A DNA stretch of 38,750 nucleotides from Actinomycetota bacterium. Its GTDB lineage: Bacteria; Actinomycetota; Acidimicrobiia; Acidimicrobiales; Ilumatobacteraceae. This document shows, one piece after another, positions 31,216 to 37,781 of this stretch. The translations under genes were made by a program, and so were the position numbers. The stretch is from the NCBI GenBank assembly GCA_005787035.1, contig SYCI01000150.1:1-38750 (forward strand), written 5' to 3'. The stretch's first letter is position 1; the number at the start of each line of letters is the position of its first letter. The notes beneath the pieces were generated by a model. That model ran no database searches. It saw only the letters and a program-made list of their open reading frames with translations, and was not told the DNA's origin.

Positions 31216-32655
31216 GTGGCGCAGGAGATTCTCTTCGATCGCAAGATGTCCGACGCCGAGGGTCTCATGTGGCGACTCGAGAAAGACCCCTATCTCTCGT
31301 CGACTTTCGCCAACCTCTCGGTGCTCGATCGCTCACCCGACTTCGACCGGCTGCGTCGCCGCATGGAGCGGGCCGTCATCGCCATTCCCCGTTTGCGTCA
31401 ACGCGTTCAATCGTCCCCGGCCAACATCACCCCGCCGATCTGGGTGGACGACCCCGACTTCGACATCGACTACCACGTCCGCCGCGTCGCGCTGCCAGCA
31501 CCGGGGACCATGCGCCAGATGCTCGATCTGGCGACCCTCGTCATGAACGATCCCTTCGACCGCACCCGCCCGCTGTGGCAATTCGTGGTGATCGAAGGCC
31601 TCGAGGACGGACGGGCCGTCCTCGTCGAGAAGTTGCACCACACCATCGCCGACGGTGAGGGCAGCGTTCAGTTGTCGTTGCAGTTCTTCGATTTCGAGCG
31701 CGATGCTCCTGAGCCTCCGGCGCTCACGTACGACGGTTCGCAAGCGGAACTCGAGATGTCGATGCTCCACAACGACCTCTGGCGCGATCTGCTCTCGGGC
31801 TCACTCAAGTTTCCGCTCACCATGGTGCGCCAAATCCGCGATCTCATCGCCGACCCGGGCCAGATACCGAGCCATGGCGCCTCTACGATCGACATGTTGC
31901 GCACCGGCTTCGGACAACTCACCGATGTCGACCCGGCTCGCTCACCACTCTGGCGCGAACGCTCGGTGCGTCGCCGGCTCGAAGTCTTGCGCGCTCCGTT
32001 CGTGGACGTTCGCGACGCCGCCCGGCGCCTCGGAGGCACGCTGAACACCGCCCTGCTGACCGCGGCCAGTGAGGCCGCCGGTCGGTACCACCGCGAGCTC
32101 GGACAACCAGTCGACGAATTGCGCGCCTCCATGGCGATCTCGACCCGTAAGACCAACCCCGCCGATGGATCGTCAGCGAATGCTTTCTCGTTGGCCCGCA
32201 TGCTCGTACCCACGAACGACATGGCTCTCGTGGAGCGTTTCGAACGGATTCGGACGATCACCGATCAAGCCGCCGGGACCTCAGCCGGCGCCCTCGGGGC
32301 CGTGGCCAGCCTCGCGAGCAACCTTCCGACAGCGATCCTGACCCGCGTGGCCCGGATGCAATCACAAACCGTCGACTTCGCGACCTCGAACGTGAAGGGC
32401 ACTCCGTTGCCGGTCTACGTGGCCGGTTCGGAGATCGTGCACAACTTCCCGATCGGTCCGCTCGGTGGCGTGGCGTTCAATTTGACGCTTCTCTCCCACG
32501 TCGGGAGCCTGGACATGGGACTCAATCTCGACCCGGCATCGATCGCCCGGCCCGAATTGTTGCGCGACTGTCTGGAGTCGGTGTTCGGTGAACTCGCTTC
32601 GGCTACGCCCGCGAAGAAGTCAAGAGGTTCCGGACGTCGAGCAGCAGGTCGCTGA
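31216..32655 (+). CDS. Wax ester synthase/diacylglycerol acyltransferase (WS/DGAT)
   Basis: The protein is 479 aa from a GTG. The catalytic HHxxxDG motif is KLHHTIADGEG (His141-Gly147), preceded by NDPFDRTRPLW, the usual PLW block. The C-terminal half contains NFPIGPLGGVAFNLTLLSH, typical of the family. The enzyme joins acyl-CoA to a fatty alcohol or diacylglycerol to make wax esters or triacylglycerol at the membrane surface. Length is normal. The last 53 nt overlap the 3' end of a small gene on the other strand. It is divergent from the metzincin lipoprotein gene through a shared promoter. Confidence 0.93.
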   Translation: MAQEILFDRKMSDAEGLMWRLEKDPYLSSTFANLSVLDRSPDFDRLRRRMERAVIAIPRLRQRVQSSPANITPPIWVDDPDFDIDYHVRRVALPAPGTMRQMLDLATLVMNDPFDRTRPLWQFVVIEGLEDGRAVLVEKLHHTIADGEGSVQLSLQFFDFERDAPEPPALTYDGSQAELEMSMLHNDLWRDLLSGSLKFPLTMVRQIRDLIADPGQIPSHGASTIDMLRTGFGQLTDVDPARSPLWRERSVRRRLEVLRAPFVDVRDAARRLGGTLNTALLTAASEAAGRYHRELGQPVDELRASMAISTRKTNPADGSSANAFSLARMLVPTNDMALVERFERIRTITDQAAGTSAGALGAVASLASNLPTAILTRVARMQSQTVDFATSNVKGTPLPVYVAGSEIVHNFPIGPLGGVAFNLTLLSHVGSLDMGLNLDPASIARPELLRDCLESVFGELASATPAKKSRGSGRRAAGR

Positions 32656-32788
32656 CCTCGCTCGACGACACCAGTTCACGCTTCACCATCTGCGAGAGAG
32701 CCCGATCGATGAGCACGAGAGCCTCGGCAACGACATCGTGGGCCACTTCTTCGACCATCAACGGTTCTACGACCTGGGTGCTCGTCAT
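32603..32788 (-). CDS. 61-aa small protein, unknown function
   Basis: Only the last 61 codons of a 541-aa track ORF are credible. The ATG at 32788 has an excellent ribosome site (AGGAGA, 7 nt upstream), while the rest of the ORF is antisense to real genes. The peptide is acidic and helical: a short N-terminus MTSTQVVEPLM, then EEVAHDVVAEALVLIDRALSQ and SEVSDLLLDVRNLL. It has no Cys and no membrane segment. The heptad-like leucines suggest a helical hairpin or a dimer. Its last 53 nt overlap the 3' end of the wax ester synthase gene in antisense. A promoter and a leader hairpin lie upstream. I do not recognise the family. Confidence 0.6.
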   Translation of the reverse strand: MTSTQVVEPLMVEEVAHDVVAEALVLIDRALSQMVKRELVSSSEVSDLLLDVRNLLTSSRA

Positions 32789-32828
32789 CGCTGTCTCCTG
32801 AATGCTCACTCGGTACCGGACGACCGGA

Positions 32829-32847
32829 TTACCTCCCCCGAAGGTAA
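32829..32847 (-). other. Leader hairpin TTACCT-N7-AGGTAA upstream of the 61-aa gene
   Basis: A perfect 6-bp inverted repeat with a 7-nt C-rich or G-rich loop lies in the predicted leader of the small gene, about 40 nt before its ATG. The gap between the small gene and the next plus-strand gene (32789-32986, 198 nt) is the longest in the window. It holds this hairpin, a minus-strand -10 box and the plus-strand -10 box at 32975, and nothing else that I can see. Confidence 0.4.
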
Positions 32848-32871
32848 CGCAGGCAATCGTCGCGCATGTGC

Positions 32872-32877
32872 ATCGTA
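32872..32877 (-). promoter_or_regulatory. -10 box TACGAT for the 61-aa gene, ~75-nt leader
   Basis: Read on the minus strand, TACGAT (within TTACGAT) would start a transcript near 32865. The leader of about 75 nt contains the TTACCT/AGGTAA hairpin and ends with AGGAGA before the ATG. A leader this long is exceptional in this window. Confidence 0.4.
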
Positions 32878-32974
32878 ATGGGGTGGATCTTCGGAGATTC
32901 GGCGGGTGACGAGCCGCGCGCCACACCGAAACCGCCGCCCCCGGTGGTAGGGGTCCGGCGCGATCGCCACCGAA

Positions 32975-32986
32975 TACGCTCGGGCC
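32975..32986 (+). promoter_or_regulatory. -10 box TACGCT, 6 nt before ATG (leaderless)
   Basis: TACGCT at 32975-32980 is followed by CGGGCC and the ATG at 32987, with no Shine-Dalgarno sequence. The same hexamer precedes the aminopeptidase start at 37782. Confidence 0.55.
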
Positions 32987-33796
32987 ATGGAGTTCCCGGC
33001 TTCGCGCATCGTGGTCACGGGTGCGGCCGGTGGAATCGGTGCCGCGCTCGCCCGTCGGTTCCATGCCCTCGGGGCCCGGGTGGTTCTGTCTGATCTCCAC
33101 GAAGGTGCCATCACCCGTATCGCCGCCGAACTCGAAGCGCATCGACCCGATTCCGCGTTCGCCTGCGCGGCCGACATCGGTACCGAGGACGGCAACCGCG
33201 CCCTCGTCGAAACTTCTCGACGGCTCCTCGGTGGTATCGATCTCTTCTTCGCCAACGCCGGAGTGGGTACCGGAGGTTTCGTGGAGGCCACGAGCGAACC
33301 CGAATGGGATCTGGCTTTCGACGTGAACATCCATGCGCACCGGTGGGCGGCCAAGTATCTGCTTCCCGAGTGGCTCGAACGAGGTTCGGGATACTTCTGT
33401 TCCACCGCGTCGGCCGCCGGACTCCTGAGCCAGATCGGATCGGCCCCTTATTCGGTGACCAAACACGCCGCCGTGGCCTTCGCCGAGTGGATGTCGATCT
33501 CGTACGGCGATCGCGGCGTACGGGTGAGTTGTCTGTGCCCGCAAGGGGTCAACACCAACATGTTGAACGGCGGTGATCTCGGCGAGAACGGGGCGACCAA
33601 CGTGGTGCGCGCGGCGGGTGAAGTCCTCGAACCCGAGTACGTCGCCGGGTTCGTGGCCGAGGCGATTGCGTCCGAAACCTTCTTGATCCTGCCCCACCCC
33701 CAGGTCGCCGACTTCGAACAGCGCAAGGCGGCCGATCGCGGACGATGGCTGGCCGGCATGCGCAAACTCCAGGCGCGAGTTCTCGGCGAACTCTGA
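32987..33796 (+). CDS. SDR-family oxidoreductase
   Basis: The protein is 269 aa of classical SDR type. The cofactor motif is TGAAGGIG (residues 11-18), followed by NAG in FANAGVG, the catalytic Ser in STASAAG, and Tyr155/Lys159 in PYSVTKHAA. The Asp in VVLSDLHEG after strand 2 favours NAD(H). The C-terminal block CPQGVNTNML is typical of actinobacterial SDRs of unknown substrate. It is less related to the two MFE-2-type SDRs in the window. The next gene begins 4 nt after its stop, so the two are co-transcribed. Confidence 0.88.
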   Translation: MEFPASRIVVTGAAGGIGAALARRFHALGARVVLSDLHEGAITRIAAELEAHRPDSAFACAADIGTEDGNRALVETSRRLLGGIDLFFANAGVGTGGFVEATSEPEWDLAFDVNIHAHRWAAKYLLPEWLERGSGYFCSTASAAGLLSQIGSAPYSVTKHAAVAFAEWMSISYGDRGVRVSCLCPQGVNTNMLNGGDLGENGATNVVRAAGEVLEPEYVAGFVAEAIASETFLILPHPQVADFEQRKAADRGRWLAGMRKLQARVLGEL

Positions 33797-33800
33797 TCGC

Positions 33801-34085
33801 ATGCCCCCCAAACCCACGGCCGAACAGAGCGAGGTGTTGCGCCGTATCGGTCTGCGCCCCGGTGAAGCCGTGCGTTTCCGACGGGCCGATCGCGGACGCT
33901 GGCAAGAAGGTCGGATCTCGTGGGTCGAGCGCGACGGAAGCATCACGGTGCACGACTCGCACGGTGGGGCGCGGTCGCTTCGGCCCGAACGACTCGAAGT
34001 GAAGCGACCCGGCAAGCGCGGACGTGATCGGTGGTGCCCGGTCACCGAGGTCGCGGTCACCTGGGAGCAACTCACGCTCTTTTGA
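33801..34085 (+). CDS. 94-aa basic protein ending in a beta-clamp-like motif (QLTLF)
   Basis: This small protein is rich in Arg and Lys. The N-terminal ~15 residues (PTAEQSEVLRRIGLRPGE) look helical. The middle (EAVRFRRADRGRWQEGRISWVERDGSITVHDSHGGARSLRPERL) reads as a small beta-barrel of SH3 or Tudor type, with alternating short strands. The C-terminus is TWEQLTLF. QLxLF at a protein end is the classic motif for binding the DNA polymerase sliding clamp (DnaN). With the basic surface, this suggests a DNA-associated partner of the replication or repair machinery, which is inference. I do not recognise a named family. It follows an SDR gene by 4 nt, which says little about its role. Confidence 0.7.
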   Translation: MPPKPTAEQSEVLRRIGLRPGEAVRFRRADRGRWQEGRISWVERDGSITVHDSHGGARSLRPERLEVKRPGKRGRDRWCPVTEVAVTWEQLTLF

Positions 34086-34090
34086 CCGGC

Positions 34091-34103
34091 TACGGTCGTC
34101 GAC
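34091..34103 (+). promoter_or_regulatory. -10 box TACGGT, 7 nt before ATG (leaderless)
   Basis: TACGGT at 34091-34096 is followed by CGTCGAC and the ATG at 34104. The box begins only 6 nt after the stop of the 94-aa gene, so the next gene is probably transcribed on its own. Confidence 0.5.
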
Positions 34104-35129
34104 ATGGGAGTACGCCTCGAACCTGCCGACGAATACATGCACGAACTCGGACCCGAGTCCAACTTCAACGAGAGCATGTACATCAACTGCTTCGACCCGA
34201 CCCACAAGGTGGGTGGTTGGTTCCGCATGGGAAACCGCGCGAACGAGGGTTACGCCGAGATGACCGTGTGCATCTACCTGCCCGACGGCTCGGTGGGATT
34301 CATGTTCAAGCGTCCGCAGATCGACAACAACGACCGGCTCGACGCCGCCGGACTCACCTGGACGATGGTGAAGCCCTTCGAGGAACTCCGCATCGACTAC
34401 ACCGGCAAGGTCGTCGTGCTCGCCGAACCCGAGCAGATGGTGGATCCGAAGTCGGCGTTCACCAACAACCCGTACAGCGAGTGTGAGGTCCACATCACCT
34501 TCAGCGGCCAGGGAAAGCCGAGCATGTTCGGTGGCGAGCCCGACACCCCGCACGAGGCGCCCGGCGAAGAATTCGCCAAGGGCCACTACGAACAACTCGT
34601 ACAAGCCCGCGGGACCATCCGCGTGGGCGACCAGGAGTGGGAGATCGACGGATTCGGACTGCGCGATCACTCTTGGGGACCCCGCTATTGGCAGGCCCCT
34701 TGGTACTACCGCTGGCTCACCGCCAACTTCGACCGCAATCTCGGTTTCATGCTCTCTCGCGTGGCCAAGAAAGAAGGCGCCGGTTCACGCGGCGGTTTCG
34801 TGTGGGAGGACGGGCAGATGCACCTGTGCGATCACGCCGAGATCAGCACTGAATTCCGCGACGAGGAGAGTTACCACCAGCGCATCGAAGCCGTGCTGCG
34901 ATCGTCGCGTAGTGGTCGCGAATGGACCTTCACCGGCGAAGTGATGAGCCTCATCCCCTTGCGCAATCGTCGACAGTCACCCGATGGCGAGTGGCTCACG
35001 ACGCGAATCAGTGAAGGCATGACCCGCTGGGAGATGACTTCGTCCGAGCACGCCGGCAAAGTCGGCTACGGACTCTCGGAGTACCTCGACCAGATCATCG
35101 ATGGTCAGCCGGTCGGTAAAGCCGAGTAA
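34104..35129 (+). CDS. Lipocalin-like (CrtC/AttH or DUF7064-type) protein, function unknown
   Basis: The protein is 341 aa, soluble, rich in beta-strands and aromatic residues. The N-terminal half (about 1-165) contains NFNESMYINCFDP, VGGWFRMGNRANEGYAEMTV and LPDGSVGFMF. The C-terminal half contains ARGTIRVGDQEWEIDGFGLRDHSWGPRYW, which resembles the CrtC/AttH two-barrel lipocalin-like proteins and the DUF7064/7065 families seen next to lipid genes in actinobacteria. Such proteins bind or hydrate hydrophobic ligands. I am not sure of the family, and no catalytic residues can be named beyond the conserved Asp-His in LRDHSWG. No signal peptide is present. Confidence 0.7.
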   Translation: MGVRLEPADEYMHELGPESNFNESMYINCFDPTHKVGGWFRMGNRANEGYAEMTVCIYLPDGSVGFMFKRPQIDNNDRLDAAGLTWTMVKPFEELRIDYTGKVVVLAEPEQMVDPKSAFTNNPYSECEVHITFSGQGKPSMFGGEPDTPHEAPGEEFAKGHYEQLVQARGTIRVGDQEWEIDGFGLRDHSWGPRYWQAPWYYRWLTANFDRNLGFMLSRVAKKEGAGSRGGFVWEDGQMHLCDHAEISTEFRDEESYHQRIEAVLRSSRSGREWTFTGEVMSLIPLRNRRQSPDGEWLTTRISEGMTRWEMTSSEHAGKVGYGLSEYLDQIIDGQPVGKAE

Positions 35130-35135
35130 GCGGAT

Positions 35136-36731
35136 TCAAGTCAGCAGCGAGGCGAGCGCTTCCAACAGTGGCGACGGATCTTCATCGATCGCTTCGCCGT
35201 AGATCTTGACCTTGGGTTCGGTCCCGCTCGGCCGGACCTGCAGACGGATCGAGGGTGTTCCATCGGCTCCACGGAGCATGATCCGGACGAGCGTGGCCTC
35301 GGGTATGTGCTCGACCGACACCACGTCGTGATCGGCGATCGCGTCGGGTGGTTCCCGACGTAACCGATCGACCGCCGCCACGCCGACCGCCGGAGCCATG
35401 GCCACGCTTCGCTCGGCCGTCACATGGCGGCCGAATCGACGGGCGATGTCGTCGAGACGACCGAGGAGATCGGTGCCTTCACGCGCGGCTTCGTGGGCGA
35501 CTTCCATGAGCACGATGGCCGCGGTGATGCCGTCTTTGTCGAGCGGACGGTCGGCCACCAGATAACCGAGTGCTTGTTCGTAGGCGAACACGAGTCGCTT
35601 CTCGGAGCGAGCGCGAACGGCCGCGGCGATCCACTTGAAACCGGTGAAGGTCTCGGCGTATTCGATACCGGCGGCGCGGGCCATTTCGCCGACCAGTGTC
35701 GACGACACGACCGTGCTCACCATCAGTCGATCGTCGCCCGATGTGTGTCGCACGATGTGATCGGCGAGAAGCCATCCGATCTCGTCGCCCCGCAGGAGTC
35801 GCCAGTCACCCTGGCGGTCGGCCACTGCGACACCGAGTCGATCCGCATCCGGGTCGTGGGCGATGGCCAACGTCGCTCCGACCTCGGCCGCGCGAGCAAT
35901 CACGTCGTCCATGGCGCCGGTCTCCTCCGGATTCGGGAAGTCGACGGTGGGAAAGTCGGCGTCGGGCACGAACTGCGATTCCACGACCGCGGGAGTCGCG
36001 ATCTTCGCCCGGCTGAAGGCGCGCAACGCGACCTCACCACCCACTCCGTGCAACGGGGTGTAGGCGAAGGGAACCGAGATCGATCCGCTCGTGAGCCGCG
36101 TCGAACCGACCCACGCGAGGTAATCGTCGAGTGGAGACGAATCGAGCCGCACGATCAGTGGATGATCGGCGGGCGCGAGGGCGACGGTGGTCGGATCGAC
36201 GACGGCGATGGCGGCCGCGATCGCGACATCGTCGGGGGGAACGATCTGGGCCCCCGAATCGAGATACACCTGGTATCCGTTGTCGGCCGGCGGGTTGTGG
36301 CTCGCCGTCACCATCACACCCGCCGCCACTCGCTGCGGCTGGATGTTCCACGCGAGCACCGGAGTCGGCACTACGTGCGGCATGAGCACGGCGCGCATCC
36401 CCCGCGCCGCGGCCACGCGCGCGGTGTCGACGGCGAAATCCTCACTCTTGCGACGGGCGTCCCACCCGATGATGAGACCGCGCTCGGCATTGTGCCCATC
36501 GACCGCCAACAGATGATCGACGAGGCCGGCGGCGGCCTGCCGCACCACGAGGCGGTTCATGCGCAACGGCCCGGCGCCGATCCGGGCCCGCAGACCCGCG
36601 GTGCCGAAAGTCAGCCGACCACCGAAACATTCGTCGGTGTCACCGGCGGCGATGATGGCGGCGAGTTCGGCGCGGATGTCGTCATCGGGCTCGGCCGCCA
36701 GCCAACGCTGGGCTTCGCTCATCGACGACAT
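35136..36731 (-). CDS. Phosphohexomutase / phosphopentomutase (PGM2/PmmB-like)
   Basis: The protein is 531 aa and belongs to the alpha-D-phosphohexomutase superfamily. The four site motifs are visible: the phosphoserine loop VTASHNPP (Ser144), the metal loop AHDPDADRLG, the sugar loop FAYEQALGYLV and the phosphate loop RPSGTEPKVKIY. The N-terminal TFGTAGLRARIGAGP and GFKWI blocks place it with PGM2/PmmB proteins, whose members interconvert hexose or pentose 1- and 5/6-phosphates. The sugar loop usually reads EEALGY or EExxG; here the second Glu is Gln. The PfkB kinase gene is 3 nt upstream, suggesting a nucleoside or pentose salvage pair. An alternative start is the Met at codon 4. Confidence 0.9.
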   Translation of the reverse strand: MSSMSEAQRWLAAEPDDDIRAELAAIIAAGDTDECFGGRLTFGTAGLRARIGAGPLRMNRLVVRQAAAGLVDHLLAVDGHNAERGLIIGWDARRKSEDFAVDTARVAAARGMRAVLMPHVVPTPVLAWNIQPQRVAAGVMVTASHNPPADNGYQVYLDSGAQIVPPDDVAIAAAIAVVDPTTVALAPADHPLIVRLDSSPLDDYLAWVGSTRLTSGSISVPFAYTPLHGVGGEVALRAFSRAKIATPAVVESQFVPDADFPTVDFPNPEETGAMDDVIARAAEVGATLAIAHDPDADRLGVAVADRQGDWRLLRGDEIGWLLADHIVRHTSGDDRLMVSTVVSSTLVGEMARAAGIEYAETFTGFKWIAAAVRARSEKRLVFAYEQALGYLVADRPLDKDGITAAIVLMEVAHEAAREGTDLLGRLDDIARRFGRHVTAERSVAMAPAVGVAAVDRLRREPPDAIADHDVVSVEHIPEATLVRIMLRGADGTPSIRLQVRPSGTEPKVKIYGEAIDEDPSPLLEALASLLT

Positions 36732-36734
36732 CGA

Positions 36735-37745
36735 TCAGGCCCTGGGGATCAGGCTCTTCAACTCCACGAGCGGACGAGGTCCGACGTGCGAGATCACTTC
36801 GGCCGCGGCGATCGAGCCGAGTCGACCACAATCGGCGAGCGAGAAGCCGTTGGTGTACCCAAAGAGGAATCCGGACGCGAAGAGATCGCCGGCCCCGGTC
36901 GTGTCGATCACGTGCGGCACATCCTCGGCCCCCACGTCGATCACCGAATCACGCGTGATGATCGATGCACCTCGCGGCCCCCGGGTGATCACCGCGAGGG
37001 AACTATCGCGGCGCACGGCGGCCACCGCGGCCTCGAACGTGTCGAGTTCGTACAACGAGCAGAGTTCGAGTTCGTTCCCGAAGAGGATGTCGACTTCGTC
37101 TTCCACGAGGGCCCGGAAGTCTTCACGGTGTCGATCGACGCAGAAACTGTCCGACAACGTGAGCGACACTTCACGTCCGGCTCCGTGGGCCACCCGGGCC
37201 GCGTGACGGAAGGCGTCCTTGGCGTCGTCGCGGTCGAAGAGGTAACCCTCCATGTAGAGGACGTGGCCATCGGCCACCACCGCTTCGTCCACGTCGGGTG
37301 CGCACATGTACGACGACACACCGAGATAAGTGTTCATCGTCCGCTGGGCATCGGGGGTTACCACGATGATGCAACGGCCGGTCGGAATCTCGTCGAGGTG
37401 CCGACCGGGGGCGAAGTGCACACCCACGGCGAGCAGATCGTGACCGAAGACGCGACCCAGATCGTCATCACTCACCTTGCCGATGTACGCCGCGCGACCA
37501 CCGAAACTCGCCACACCGCACACGGTGTTGGCCGCCGAACCACCGCTCATCTCGACCGCCGAACCGAGCGCCCGATACAGGTGCAGTGCACGATCGGTGT
37601 CGACGAGGGTCATCGATCCTTTGACCAGTGCCTCACGTCGGATGAAATGATCGTCGGCCTGCGCGATCACGTCCACGAGCGCATTCCCGATTCCGACGAC
37701 GTCGTAGGACGCCGGCCGGCGCTCGCGGGCGGATGTATCGGGCAC
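36735..37745 (-). CDS. PfkB-family kinase (adenosine/ribokinase-like)
   Basis: The protein is 336 aa from the GTG at 37745. The track start at 38006 is overlong and antisense to the aminopeptidase gene. The ribokinase-fold motifs are GGSAANTVCGVASFGG near residue 68, FGNELE (NxxE-type metal contact) and DTTGAGDLFASGF, with the catalytic Asp287. The N-terminal YDVVGIGNALVDVIA is typical of the adenosine kinase/sugar kinase group. It phosphorylates a sugar or nucleoside with ATP. The exact substrate is not readable. It is the first gene of an operon with the phosphomutase. A -10 box TAGCGT lies 8 nt before the GTG. Confidence 0.9.
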   Translation of the reverse strand: MPDTSARERRPASYDVVGIGNALVDVIAQADDHFIRREALVKGSMTLVDTDRALHLYRALGSAVEMSGGSAANTVCGVASFGGRAAYIGKVSDDDLGRVFGHDLLAVGVHFAPGRHLDEIPTGRCIIVVTPDAQRTMNTYLGVSSYMCAPDVDEAVVADGHVLYMEGYLFDRDDAKDAFRHAARVAHGAGREVSLTLSDSFCVDRHREDFRALVEDEVDILFGNELELCSLYELDTFEAAVAAVRRDSSLAVITRGPRGASIITRDSVIDVGAEDVPHVIDTTGAGDLFASGFLFGYTNGFSLADCGRLGSIAAAEVISHVGPRPLVELKSLIPRA

Positions 37746-37781
37746 GGAGACCGACGCTAGTTCGCAGGTACGCTCGCCCCC
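37746..37781. promoter_or_regulatory. Divergent promoter pair for the PfkB kinase and aminopeptidase genes
   Basis: The 36 nt between the start codons hold a minus-strand -10 box TAGCGT (complement of 37754-37759), 8 nt before the kinase GTG, and a plus-strand -10 box TACGCT (37769-37774), 7 nt before the aminopeptidase GTG. The boxes are 9 nt apart, so the two polymerases cannot bind together. Confidence 0.5.

Noticed and set aside
35424-37760. A 778-aa plus-strand ORF antisense to the mutase and kinase genes
   Set aside because: It lies opposite two genes with clear catalytic motifs. Its translation is rich in Arg, His, Gly and Asp with no recognisable domain, as expected of a GC-rich shadow frame.
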